DNA from: Xanthobacteraceae bacterium
GTDB taxonomy: Bacteria; Pseudomonadota; Alphaproteobacteria; Rhizobiales; Xanthobacteraceae
DNA: 64,000 nucleotides
Assembly (NCBI GenBank): GCA_019635585.1
Contig: JAHBZE010000001.1
Location: 992,001 to 1,056,000 of the forward strand
Direction: 5' to 3'
Numbering within the stretch: the first letter of the stretch is position 1; every line of letters begins with the position of its first letter. Below the pieces are notes generated by a model, which did not search any database, was not told the DNA's origin, and saw nothing but the letters and a program-made list of their open reading frames with translations. Position numbers and translations under genes: made by a program. Positions 1 through 9,118 of the stretch are shown here, one piece after another.

Positions 1-199
1 AGTAACCCGCGTCGAGGCCGAGCTTGGACGCGATCTCGCTCGCGGTCTGTTCGCCTTCGGAAAGCTCGTGCAGCACGCGCGCTTCGGTCAGCGAATAAGG
101 CGTATCCAGAAAGGCTTCGTCGAGCACGCCGAGCGTGCGGGTATAGGCGCGGTTGAAGCGGCGGACTTCGTCGATATTAACGCGGCTGACCTTGGGCAT
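1..199 (-). CDS. MarR-type regulator, probably MarR/GNAT fusion (partial)
   Basis: Only the first 66 codons are in the window; the gene continues beyond base 1. The visible protein reads as the start of a MarR winged-helix domain: a helix ending in LGVLDEAFL, then SLTEARVLHEL and the recognition-helix lead TASEIASKLGLDAGY. This phrasing is typical of proteins that join an N-terminal MarR domain to a C-terminal GNAT acetyltransferase, but the acetyltransferase half is not visible, so the fusion is inferred. The ATG is at 197-199, 35 bases after the stop of the upstream glycosyltransferase on the same strand, so the two are probably cotranscribed. A plain MarR regulator is the alternative. Confidence 0.75.
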   Translation of the reverse strand, partial: MPKVSRVNIDEVRRFNRAYTRTLGVLDEAFLDTPYSLTEARVLHELSEGEQTASEIASKLGLDAGY

Positions 200-234
200 T
201 TCCCGAGGTTCGGCCAGATATTTGACTAAGTCAA

Positions 235-828
235 CTATTCTTCCGGATCAGCCAGAAGTACCCGCGAGCGCAGCTTCACGATCCGCATGCGGCCGAGTTT
301 CGCGATCAAACGCCTGTGCGCGTTCTCGCCTTTCTGGTGGCCGCCGAGCTTTTGATACAGGAGCTTGGAAATCAGCAGGCCCTGCTCGGCGCGCGGGCGG
401 CCGGTGAGCGTGAGCCGAGCCCGCGCTGCGGCTTCGGCGAGCCGCGGCTTCATACCGAAGCCTTCGTAAGCAAGCCGGAAGGTCGCCGCGCGGCGGTCGG
501 GATGGCCTGCGCGGCCGACGGTATCGAGGAATTTCCGCACCTCGCGGGTCCAGCCTTCCTCGAGAATCCCGCCGGGATCGAGAAAAAGCAGCCACTCGCC
601 GCGCGCCGCCGCGCGCGCCCCTTCACGCAGCCGCAGCCCGAGATCCTTCTCACCTTTGATGAAGATGCAGCCGGCGGCGTCGGCCACCGCCTCGGTCTCG
701 TCGCTTGAACCGCCGTCGGCCAGCACTACATCGCGGACGATGCCGGCAGCCGCGCCGGAGACCAGCGCGGCGAGCGTCGGAACGATCTCGCGCTCCGAAT
801 CAAGCGTGGGAATCACGACGCTGATCAA
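235..828 (-). CDS. Small family 2 glycosyltransferase
   Basis: A 197-residue protein with a GT-A fold start: MISVVIPTLDSEREI at residues 1-15, then VLADGGSSDETEAVAD around residues 35-50, the usual nucleotide-sugar binding segment. WLLFLDPGGILEEGW near residue 100 sits where the second acidic metal site normally lies, here reading LDPGG rather than a clean DxD. It has no membrane segment and is shorter than most GT2 enzymes, resembling the compact cytoplasmic TIGR04283-like group. The acceptor and sugar cannot be read from sequence. It precedes the MarR-like gene on the same strand and is divergent from the radical SAM gene, so the 163-base gap 829-991 must hold both promoters. Confidence 0.75.
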   Translation of the reverse strand: MISVVIPTLDSEREIVPTLAALVSGAAAGIVRDVVLADGGSSDETEAVADAAGCIFIKGEKDLGLRLREGARAAARGEWLLFLDPGGILEEGWTREVRKFLDTVGRAGHPDRRAATFRLAYEGFGMKPRLAEAAARARLTLTGRPRAEQGLLISKLLYQKLGGHQKGENAHRRLIAKLGRMRIVKLRSRVLLADPEE

Positions 829-934
829 ATGAACTTCGCGCCCCCAGCGCGGTTATTCGAGTGACCGCGTTGTTACCGGCGTCCCCCAGTCACCTCAAGA
901 GTTCGGTTTGGCGGAACTTTCGGCACTATATCTT

Positions 935-949
935 GTTCTTGTTTTGTTC
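935..949 (+). promoter_or_regulatory. LexA (SOS) box, GTTC-N7-GTTC
   Basis: GTTC at 935-938 and GTTC at 946-949 are separated by exactly seven bases (TTGTTTT). GTTC-N7-GTTC is the established LexA operator of alphaproteobacteria. It lies 42 bases before the GTG start of the SplB-like radical SAM gene, a normal position for a repressor site overlapping a promoter. Binding is inferred; the match itself is exact. Confidence 0.7.
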
Positions 950-991
950 TCATTTCGGGACTAGGATTTCTTTCCATCCGGAGCACTTGCC

Positions 992-2158
992 GTGGACGAC
1001 AGATTCGACACCGAACGCGAATACGAGATTGATCGCAGCGAGGCCGAGTTCGCGCCGGAAAGCGCGGACGGCCTGCTTTCGACGACGGTCGGCAGCGACC
1101 GCCGCCGCGGACGCGGCGCGGTCTCGAATACGAGCGGCCGCTTTGAACCTTCGGCGCGCATCCCCTTCGATGACGGTTGGCAGTCGCTCGACGAGTTGCC
1201 GCCGTTCAAGACGGTGGAGCGCGAGGAGCGCGCGCGCAAGATCATCAGCCGCAACCAGTCGCCCGATCTCGGCTTCGACCGCTCGATCAATCCCTATCGC
1301 GGCTGCGAGCACGGCTGCATCTATTGCTTCGCGCGGCCGACGCACGCCTATCACGGAATGTCGGCGGGGCTCGATTTCGAGAGCCAGTTGTTCGTGAAGC
1401 CCGACGCGCCGGAATTGCTGCGGAAGGAACTGGCGGCGGCGAACTACACTCCGCGCACGATCGCGATGGGCACCAACACCGACCCGTATCAGCCGATCGA
1501 GCGCAAGTGGAAACTCACGCGGCGCATCCTCGAAGTGCTGCGCGACGCGAACCATCCGGTCGGCATCGTCACGAAGTCGATCCTGGTGCTGCGCGATCTC
1601 GATATTCTCTCGGAGATGGCCTCCAAGGGCCTCGCCAAGGTCGCGCTCTCGGTCACGACCCTCGACCCGAAACTCGCGCGCGCGATGGAGCCGCGGGCCT
1701 CGACACCTGCCAAGCGGTTGGAGGCGATCCGCGCGCTTTCGCGCGCCGGCGTGCCGACCGCGATCATGACCGCGCCGATCGTGCCCGCGATCAACGATTC
1801 CGAAATCGAGCGGCTCCTGGACGCGGGTGCTGCGAACGGTGCTGTCGAAGCGGGCTTCGTGATGCTGAAGATGCCGTTCGAGATCAAGGATCTGTTTCGC
1901 GAATGGCTGCGCGAGCATTTCCCCGACAAAGAAAAGCACGTGATCTCCCTGATACGCGACATCCACGGCGGCAAGGATTACGACTCGACCTGGGGCGTGC
2001 GGCAGACCGGCACCGGCCCCTACGCCTGGTCGATCGGCCGGCGCTTCGAGCTTGCCTGCAACAAGCTCGGCCTCAACCGGCGCAGCTATCGGCTCACCAC
2101 CGCGTTGTTCAGAAAGCCCGTTCTGCGCGGCGGCCAGATGGATCTGTTCGCGGCTTGA
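992..2158 (+). CDS. SplB-like radical SAM protein (PA0069 family)
   Basis: A 388-residue protein with the radical SAM 4Fe-4S motif CxxxCxxC at C105, C109 and C112, in the context NPYRGCEHGCIYCFARP. This is diagnostic of the PA0069 group within COG1533, the family of spore photoproduct lyase. The first 80 residues are polar and probably disordered; ARKIISRNQSPDLGFDRSI is the conserved lead into the cluster. The reaction is unknown; COG1533 is called DNA repair photolyase by relation to SplB only. The GTG start at 992 is chosen because GGAG lies about nine bases upstream and nothing conserved precedes it. The LexA box at 935-949 suggests DNA-damage induction, which fits a repair role but does not prove it. 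Confidence 0.88.
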   Translation: MDDRFDTEREYEIDRSEAEFAPESADGLLSTTVGSDRRRGRGAVSNTSGRFEPSARIPFDDGWQSLDELPPFKTVEREERARKIISRNQSPDLGFDRSINPYRGCEHGCIYCFARPTHAYHGMSAGLDFESQLFVKPDAPELLRKELAAANYTPRTIAMGTNTDPYQPIERKWKLTRRILEVLRDANHPVGIVTKSILVLRDLDILSEMASKGLAKVALSVTTLDPKLARAMEPRASTPAKRLEAIRALSRAGVPTAIMTAPIVPAINDSEIERLLDAGAANGAVEAGFVMLKMPFEIKDLFREWLREHFPDKEKHVISLIRDIHGGKDYDSTWGVRQTGTGPYAWSIGRRFELACNKLGLNRRSYRLTTALFRKPVLRGGQMDLFAA

Positions 2159-2226
2159 GCGTTCGCCCTGAGCGCCAAATTCCTAACAACCGTTAACACT
2201 CTGCATTTACTGCGCTTTTACCGTGA

Positions 2227-3426
<1,200 letters not shown>

Positions 3427-3429
3427 TTC

Positions 3430-5160
3430 CTACAACTCGTCCGCCTTCGCCGTTGTCTGGGCCGCAGGTCCGGGCGTCGCGGCGTTCTTGAACGCATAGT
3501 CCATCATGCCCTGCGCGATTTCTCGCTCGCCCATGATGGTGAAGCTCGCACCGAGCCGGTCGAGATTGTCCTTCTCGGCGTCCGAATGTGCGCGCGCGAC
3601 GATCTCAAGCGAAGGATTGGCCTTCCTCGCCTGCTGCACGATCTGCCCGGCCTCGAAGCTTTCGGGGATCGCGACGAACAGGGTTCTCGCCCCCGAAAGA
3701 TTGACCGCGGCAAGCAATTCAGACGAGGCGGCATTGCCGAAGAAAACTTCGATGCCGCGCGCACGCAACTGCTTCACGACATCCGCGCGGTCTTCGATCA
3801 CGAGATAGGGAATGTTCAGTTCGCGCAGCCGGTCGCCGATATGCGAACCGACGCGGCCATAGCCGACGATGACGGCGTGATTGGCGAGCGAAGTCGGCGT
3901 GAGAATAGCCGTAGATTCTTCCGGCGGCTCGGCGGGACTCGCAATTTCGTCCTCGGATTTCGCTTTGCGCTTCTCGAGCCTCGGCTTGATCCAGTCGATT
4001 GCCTGAAACACGAAGGGGTTCAGCATGATCGAAATGATCGCGCCCGCGAGAATAAGGTCGAGACCGGTCTGCGGCATCAACTTCAGCGCCACGCCGAGAC
4101 CGGCGAGGATGAAGGAGAATTCGCCAATCTGCGCGAGCGACGCGGAAATCGTGAGCGCCGTGGTCGTCGGATACCGAAATGCGCGCACGATCAGGAACGC
4201 GGCAAGCGACTTGCCGAAGACGATGATGAAGATCGTACCGGCGAGCAGCCAGGGATGCTCGACCACGATCGCCGGATTGAAGAGCATGCCGACCGAGACG
4301 AAGAACAAGACGGCGAAGGCGTCGCGCAAGGGCAGCGTTTCTTCCGCCGCGCGCTGCGAGAGCGGCGACTCGCTCATCACCATGCCCGCGAAGAATGCGC
4401 CGAGCGCAAACGACGCACCGAACAAAGTCGAGGCGGCGTAGGCAATACCGATCGCGATCGCGAGCACCGAAAGGCGAAACAACTCGCGCGAGCCGGTATG
4501 TGCGACCCAGTGCAAAATCCACGGGATCACGCGCTGGCCAATCACCAGCATCACGACGACAAAGGCCGCGACCTTGCCAAGCGTAATTGCAATCGGCTGC
4601 CACATCGCGGCATCCGCAATCGCATCCTTCGCCATGATCAGGCCCGCGAGCGCGGGCAAGAGCACGAGCGCCAGCACCATCGCGAGGTCTTCGACGATCA
4701 GCCAGCCGACTGCGATACGGCCGCGCTCGGTTTCGACAAGACGGCGCTCCTGCAAGGCACGGAGCAAGACGACGGTGGATGCGACCGAGAGCGCGAGCCC
4801 GAACACAAAGCCCGCGACCAGACCCCAGCCCAGGAAATAGACCATCGCCATGCCCATCAGGGTCGCGACAGCGATCTGCACGACAGCACCGGGAATCGCG
4901 ATGGCGCGGACGGAAAGCAGATCCTTCAGCGAGAAATGCAGGCCGACGCCGAACATCAGAAGAATGACGCCAAGCTCGGCGAGCTCATTGGCAAGCGCCT
5001 GATCGGCGACGAAGCCCGGCGTATAAGGACCGGCAAGCACGCCCGCGAGCAGGTAGCCGACGATCGGCGAAATCCGTAAACGATGCGCGATCGAGCCGAA
5101 GATGAACGCGAGCACGAGGCCCGCGACGATGGTGGCTATCAGCGGCGTGTAATGGGGCAT
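3430..5160 (-). CDS. CPA2 cation:proton antiporter with TrkA-N domain (YbaL/KefB type)
   Basis: Inner-membrane K+ efflux/proton antiporter of 576 residues. Residues about 1-385 form roughly 12 to 13 membrane helices, starting FIFGSIAHRLRISPIVGYLLAGVLAGPYTPG, typical of the Na+/H+ exchanger fold in KefB and YbaL. A charged linker follows, then a cytoplasmic TrkA-N (RCK) domain from about residue 430: HAVIVGYGRVGSHIGDRL has the GxGxxG dinucleotide loop and continues to IMGEREIAQGMMDYAF. There is no adjacent KefF or KefG activator gene, which favours YbaL over a glutathione-gated Kef channel. Ion selectivity cannot be told from sequence. Confidence 0.9.
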   Translation of the reverse strand: MPHYTPLIATIVAGLVLAFIFGSIAHRLRISPIVGYLLAGVLAGPYTPGFVADQALANELAELGVILLMFGVGLHFSLKDLLSVRAIAIPGAVVQIAVATLMGMAMVYFLGWGLVAGFVFGLALSVASTVVLLRALQERRLVETERGRIAVGWLIVEDLAMVLALVLLPALAGLIMAKDAIADAAMWQPIAITLGKVAAFVVVMLVIGQRVIPWILHWVAHTGSRELFRLSVLAIAIGIAYAASTLFGASFALGAFFAGMVMSESPLSQRAAEETLPLRDAFAVLFFVSVGMLFNPAIVVEHPWLLAGTIFIIVFGKSLAAFLIVRAFRYPTTTALTISASLAQIGEFSFILAGLGVALKLMPQTGLDLILAGAIISIMLNPFVFQAIDWIKPRLEKRKAKSEDEIASPAEPPEESTAILTPTSLANHAVIVGYGRVGSHIGDRLRELNIPYLVIEDRADVVKQLRARGIEVFFGNAASSELLAAVNLSGARTLFVAIPESFEAGQIVQQARKANPSLEIVARAHSDAEKDNLDRLGASFTIMGEREIAQGMMDYAFKNAATPGPAAQTTAKADEL

Positions 5161-5247
5161 TCTTCCTCATTTTGCGCGCGACCCGCGCACATATTCAATT
5201 AGAGGAAGCGCTTTGCCCTATGCAATCAAAAACGTGCGGGCCTGGCT

Positions 5248-6126
5248 TCAAAGAGACAGCGGCAAGCCGAAGGAATTCGGCGATGGTGGCTGCACGACCG
5301 GCGCTTTGGCGCCGTCCGGTCCCGGCAGCTCGTCGGTCCAGACCGTAAACTTACGGAGAATGTTGTAGCCGAAGGTGGTCGAGATCGCGACGTCGGCCGC
5401 GTCCCGCCCGCGCCCGATCAGGATGCGCGCGATCCGGGGCATGTTGTGGCGGGCGTCGAACGAATACCACTTGCCGCCGAGATAGACCTCGAACCACGCC
5501 GAGAAATCCATCGGCGCGGGATCGAGCGGCACGCCGATGTCGCCGAGATAGCCGGTGCAGTAGCGCGCGGGAATGTTCATGCAACGGCAGAGCGTGATCG
5601 CGAGATGCGCGAAGTCGCGGCAGACGCCGCGCTGGTCGGAGAGCGCGTCGGCGGCGGTGCGCGTCGGCGAGGCGTGCGGATAGCCGAAGCTGATTTTCGA
5701 ATTCACGAAATCGCAGATCGCCTGCACGCGCGGCCAGCCCTCCGGGGTATTGCCGAACAGCGCCCATGCCATGCCGACGAGCTTGTCGGTTTCGCAATAG
5801 CGCGAGGCGAGCAGAAACATCAGCGCCTCGTCGGGAAGATCGGCAATGTTATGCTGCTTCGCCTCCGGCACCACAGGTTCGGGCGTGCCAACGTCGTTGA
5901 TCACCGTATCGGTGAAGATGCGGAGTTCGCCCGCGGGTGCGACGATGCGGGTGCAGATGTTCCCGAAAGCATCGCGATAGCTGCGCGCGGGAACGGCGGG
6001 CACGAACTGCAAGGTGTCGGGCGTTTCGAGATCGGCCTGCCGCGACGGATGCACGTTCAGCATCAACACCATGGGTGTCGGTTGCGTGCATTCGTAGACG
6101 ATGTCGAAGCCGATTTTGATCTGCAC
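5248..6126 (-). CDS. Transglutaminase-like cysteine protease fold protein
   Basis: A 292-residue protein of the bacterial transglutaminase-like superfamily (COG1305). Residues 1-80 are the beta-rich N-terminal domain. The core contains GVCRDFAHLAITLC with nucleophile C169, and DARHN with D224. Where most members carry the catalytic histidine in an xHAWxE motif, this one reads DFSAWFEVYL with serine at 209; H227 might substitute. Activity is therefore uncertain, and the variant may be normal in this subgroup. There is no signal peptide, so the protein is probably cytoplasmic. It stands between the antiporter and ridA on the same strand with gaps of about 90 bases. Confidence 0.85.
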   Translation of the reverse strand: MQIKIGFDIVYECTQPTPMVLMLNVHPSRQADLETPDTLQFVPAVPARSYRDAFGNICTRIVAPAGELRIFTDTVINDVGTPEPVVPEAKQHNIADLPDEALMFLLASRYCETDKLVGMAWALFGNTPEGWPRVQAICDFVNSKISFGYPHASPTRTAADALSDQRGVCRDFAHLAITLCRCMNIPARYCTGYLGDIGVPLDPAPMDFSAWFEVYLGGKWYSFDARHNMPRIARILIGRGRDAADVAISTTFGYNILRKFTVWTDELPGPDGAKAPVVQPPSPNSFGLPLSL

Positions 6127-6219
6127 GGAAGGGGACTCAAATGAAAACGCGGAGGCGACCTGAAAGTCGCCACCGCGCCGATTGTTCCCCTCAAAAGACG
6201 AGGCGCAAAGCCTATAATT

Positions 6220-6570
6220 TCATCGCGCCGCGACGACCATGATCTCTACTTTGTAGTCCGGCGAGGCAAGTTTCGCCTCGATCGTCGCCCGCGCAGGCAC
6301 ATTGCCCGGAGACACCCAGCCTTCCCAAACCTTATTCATTTCCGCGAAGTCCGAGATGTCGGGGAGAAAAATCTGCGTCTGCAAAAGTTTCGTCTTGTCT
6401 GTGCCGGCCTGCTTCAGGAGACCGTCGATGATTTCGAGGATTTCCTTGGTCTGTTCCGTCACGCTCTTGCCCTTGGTTTTGCCGGCGACCTGACCCGCAA
6501 GATAGACGGTGTTGTTGTGCACGACGGCCTGCGCCATGCGCGGTCCCGGCTCGATACGCTGGATGCTCAT
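6220..6570 (-). CDS. RidA family enamine/imine deaminase
   Basis: A 116-residue protein of the YjgF/YER057c/UK114 family, which forms trimers and hydrolyses reactive enamines and imines made by PLP enzymes. Typical segments are the N-terminal RIEPGPRMAQAVVHNNTVYLAGQ, the mid-protein LLQTQIFLPDISDFAEMNKVW, and the ligand-binding arginine in VPARATIEAKLASPDYKVEIMVVA near the C-terminus. Its ATG overlaps the mutY stop as ATGA (6567-6570), so the two genes are translationally coupled. This subgroup lacks the C-terminal CEA-type segment, so exact substrate use may differ from archetypal RidA. Confidence 0.9.
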   Translation of the reverse strand: MSIQRIEPGPRMAQAVVHNNTVYLAGQVAGKTKGKSVTEQTKEILEIIDGLLKQAGTDKTKLLQTQIFLPDISDFAEMNKVWEGWVSPGNVPARATIEAKLASPDYKVEIMVVAAR

Positions 6571-7682
6571 TCTTTTCTCCCTTTGGGCTTGCGTTCGACT
6601 TCAAGTGCGTGGGCGATAACCTTTCGCATCACGCTCGGCAAGGCTTCTTCGTCGAGCGCGCCGAGCGGGACGAAGCGCATGCCCTTCGGCGCGCGAGTCT
6701 TCTTCGGTACGCGCACGGAATAGACAGTCAGTTCCAGCGGGAAATGCGTGAAGACATGGCGGACAACGCCAATGGTCTTCTCCCATTTCAAACCGGCGAC
6801 CGGCGCCGCCTTGGTCGACTCTTTATATTCCGCGCTCCACTCGCTGCCCGGCACTTCGGTCATACCCGCAAGCAGGCCCTTCTCGCCGCGCGTCCGCAGT
6901 AGAATATGGCCGTCGTCACGAAGCAGAACGAAGGCGGCACCCTTGCGCAGCTTGCCTTCGGCCTTCTCCGTCTTGCGCGGGAATGTCTCCTGATCGCCAC
7001 GCGCACGCGCGATGCAGGCATCCATCCACGGGCAGATCGCGCAAGCCGGCCGCTTCGGCGTGCAGATCGTGGCGCCGAGATCCATCATTGCCTGCGCGAA
7101 ATCGCCGGCGCGGTGCGGCGGCGTCATTTCGGCGGCAAGGCGCGATAACGTTTTCTTCGCGGCGGGAAGTTTTTCCTCAACCGCGAAGAGCCGCGAGATC
7201 ACACGCTCGATATTGCCGTCGACCGGCGTCGCCTTCCGCTCGAACGCGATCGCGGAAATCGCAGCCGAGGTATAGGCGCCGATACCGGGCAGCCTTCGCA
7301 ACTCGTCTTCGCCTTCGGGAAAAGCGCCTGCAAATTCCGCGACCACCGCTTTCGCGCAAGCATGGAGATTTCTCGCCCGCGCGTAATAGCCGAGGCCCGC
7401 CCAAGCCGAGAGCACTTCTTCCTGACGCGCGTTTGCGAGCGCCGTCACATCCGGCCAACGCGCCAGAAACTTCGCATAATAAGGCAGCACGGTTTCGACG
7501 CGGGTCTGCTGCAACATGATTTCGGAAAGCCAGACGCGGTATGGATCCGGCTTCGCGCCGCCGCGTGCGCGCCATGGCAGCACGCGGGCGGAAACGTCGT
7601 ACCAGGCAAGCAGGGTTGCAGCCTCGGGCGCCGCCTTCGGCTTTGCCCGCTGTTCACGCCGTGCCCTGCTTGTCTCGCGCAT
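6567..7682 (-). CDS. mutY: A/G-specific adenine glycosylase MutY
   Basis: Removes adenine mispaired with 8-oxoguanine. The 371-residue protein has the catalytic glutamate E54 in LSEIMLQQTRVETV, the helix-hairpin-helix LPGIGAYTSAAISAIAF, the catalytic aspartate in PVDGNIERVISRLF, and the 4Fe-4S cluster motif C-x6-C-x2-C-x5-C in CTPKRPACAICPWMDAC. The C-terminal 130 residues form the NUDIX-like domain that reads 8-oxoG. The first 20 residues are a basic extension of uncertain start. The gene is divergent from the DUF721 gene with only 38 bases between start codons, so promoters must overlap or enter coding sequence. Confidence 0.95.
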   Translation of the reverse strand: MRETSRARREQRAKPKAAPEAATLLAWYDVSARVLPWRARGGAKPDPYRVWLSEIMLQQTRVETVLPYYAKFLARWPDVTALANARQEEVLSAWAGLGYYARARNLHACAKAVVAEFAGAFPEGEDELRRLPGIGAYTSAAISAIAFERKATPVDGNIERVISRLFAVEEKLPAAKKTLSRLAAEMTPPHRAGDFAQAMMDLGATICTPKRPACAICPWMDACIARARGDQETFPRKTEKAEGKLRKGAAFVLLRDDGHILLRTRGEKGLLAGMTEVPGSEWSAEYKESTKAAPVAGLKWEKTIGVVRHVFTHFPLELTVYSVRVPKKTRAPKGMRFVPLGALDEEALPSVMRKVIAHALEVERKPKGRKE

Positions 7683-7720
7683 CTGGAAGCTCTACGCCGA
7701 AAAGAGCCGGAGCCGCAAAG

Positions 7721-8212
7721 ATGGCCGTGCCGCCCAGACGACCCCGCAACGCCGCCGTACTCGCCGACCTCGTCGGCAGGACCGTCGGCGACGCTTTCAA
7801 GCGGCAGGGTTTCGCTTCGGTGGAAATCGTCACGCACTGGACCGACATCGTCGGCGAGGATCTCGCGCGGCGCTCGGAACCGATCAAGCTTATCTGGCCG
7901 CGCCGCGAGGACCCGGACTCGGTCGGGATCCTGCAAGTGCGGGTCGAGGGTGCCTATGCGCTCGAAATCCAGCATCTGCAGCCGGTCATCATCGAGCGGG
8001 TGAACCGCTATTTCGGCTGGCGCTGCATCGGCCGGCTTGCGATCCGGCAAGGGCCGGTTGCGCCGAAGCGAAAACAACCGCTCCCGCGCAAGGAGCCTTC
8101 CGCCGCCGAGATTGAAAAAGCGCGCGCCGCCCTCGGAGACTTCGAAGACCCGGCACTGGCGGAATCGGTGGCGAAGCTGGGCGTGCTGATCAGGAATCGC
8201 GGCGGAACGTAA
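7721..8212 (+). CDS. DUF721 protein, DciA-like
   Basis: A 163-residue basic protein whose central part (LADLVGRTVGDAFKRQGFASVEIVTHWTDIVGEDLARRSEPIKL) is the DUF721 signature. DUF721 members include DciA, the replicative helicase loader of bacteria without DnaC. The longest frame begins 60 codons earlier, but that part is opposite mutY and unconserved; ATG 7721, preceded by the GGAG in gccggagccgc, starts the family-typical MAVPPRRPRNAAVLADL. The C-terminal half after residue 115 is basic and then charged. A DciA role is inferred from family and from the neighbouring genome-maintenance genes mutY and smc. Confidence 0.82.
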   Translation: MAVPPRRPRNAAVLADLVGRTVGDAFKRQGFASVEIVTHWTDIVGEDLARRSEPIKLIWPRREDPDSVGILQVRVEGAYALEIQHLQPVIIERVNRYFGWRCIGRLAIRQGPVAPKRKQPLPRKEPSAAEIEKARAALGDFEDPALAESVAKLGVLIRNRGGT

Positions 8213-8297
8213 GCGGAGGCAGCGCGCACCGCACGCTTGCCACAATCAATAGCGCAGTCTAGGTCCAATCGACCTTTTTCCTTGCCCGGAGGCCGTC

Positions 8298-8969
8298 TTG
8301 TCCGTTTCGCGCCGTCACTTCACCGCTGGTCTTTCCGCTGCCGGTTTCGCCGCCGCCGCACTCAACCTCGTGCCGGGCGCGGCCTTCGCGCAGGCGAGCA
8401 AGCCGGTCAAGAAATTCACCCCGGCGGACCTCTTCAAGGCAGGCGCGCTCGGCGACCATGTGCTCGGCAAGGCCGACGCGCCGGTGACGATCGTGGAATA
8501 TGCTTCCTTCACCTGCAGCCATTGCGCGAACTTCCACACCACGACCTTCCCCAAGCTCAAGGAGAAGTACATCGACACGGGCAAGGTGAAACTGATCTTC
8601 CGCGTGTTCCCGACCGCGCCGGCCGAGCTTTCCATCGGCGCAGGCATGCTTGCGCATTGCGCGGGCGACGAGAAATACTTCGCGATGGCGTCCGCGCTGT
8701 TCGAAACCCAGCGCAACTGGATGGCGACCAGCGATCCGCTGCCGGCACTGAAGAAGCTCGCGAACCAGGCTGGCATCACCGACGACAAGTTCAGCCAGTG
8801 CCTCAGCGATAAGAATCTTGCGCAGGAAATCCAGCAGGTCGCGGTACGCGGTTACGAGGTTTTCGGCGTTGAAGGCACGCCGACTTTCTTCATCAACGGC
8901 ACAATGGTCATCGACGGCGAAGCCTCGATCGAGAACTTCTCGAAAGTCATCGACCCGTTACTTAAATAA
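8298..8969 (+). CDS. DsbA-family thiol oxidoreductase, Tat-exported
   Basis: A 223-residue thioredoxin-fold protein. The N-terminus MSVSRRHFTAGLSAAGF with cleavage near AFAQA is a twin-arginine signal, so it acts in the periplasm. The active site is C73-S-H-C76 in ASFTCSHCANFH, and the cis-proline loop is GVEGTPTFFING. This is the single-domain DsbA/BdbD type (Thioredoxin_4) found directly before smc in many rhizobia. TTG at 8298 is taken as start because cccggagg lies about ten bases upstream and the Tat signal begins there. A candidate promoter is TTGCCA (8237-8242), 17 bases, TAGGTC (8260-8265). Confidence 0.9.
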   Translation: MSVSRRHFTAGLSAAGFAAAALNLVPGAAFAQASKPVKKFTPADLFKAGALGDHVLGKADAPVTIVEYASFTCSHCANFHTTTFPKLKEKYIDTGKVKLIFRVFPTAPAELSIGAGMLAHCAGDEKYFAMASALFETQRNWMATSDPLPALKKLANQAGITDDKFSQCLSDKNLAQEIQQVAVRGYEVFGVEGTPTFFINGTMVIDGEASIENFSKVIDPLLK

Positions 8970-8981
8970 GCAGTGGATTTT

Positions 8982-9000
8982 GCGGGCTTTTTCGGCCCGC
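8982..9000 (+). terminator. Weak hairpin after the dsbA-like gene
   Basis: GCGGGC at 8982-8987 pairs with GCCCGC at 8995-9000 around a seven-base loop, 12 bases after the stop. No T-run follows directly, so termination may be weak or factor-dependent. Confidence 0.35.
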
Positions 9001-9118
9001 TATCCCCAGCGTCTTTTTGTAAATAGCCGGCCGCGGCCTTGCCGCGACCGGGCGGTAGCCCCATCGTGACGGGCATCCGAATCGCGCGGAACAAGCGCGT
9101 CATAAGGCCAGAAAATAC

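Noticed and set aside
950-1966. A 338-codon open frame opposite the radical SAM gene
   Set aside because: Arginine/histidine-rich antisense shadow of a gene with a clear cluster motif.
2185-2215. CtrA-like sites (TTAAC elements) upstream of ccrM
   Set aside because: The spacing is N6 between CTAA and TTAA, not the TTAA-N7-TTAA of the consensus, so I do not call it.
8261-8279. Small hairpin AGGTC/GACCT followed by T before the dsbA-like gene
   Set aside because: Only five base pairs with moderate GC content; too weak to call a terminator.
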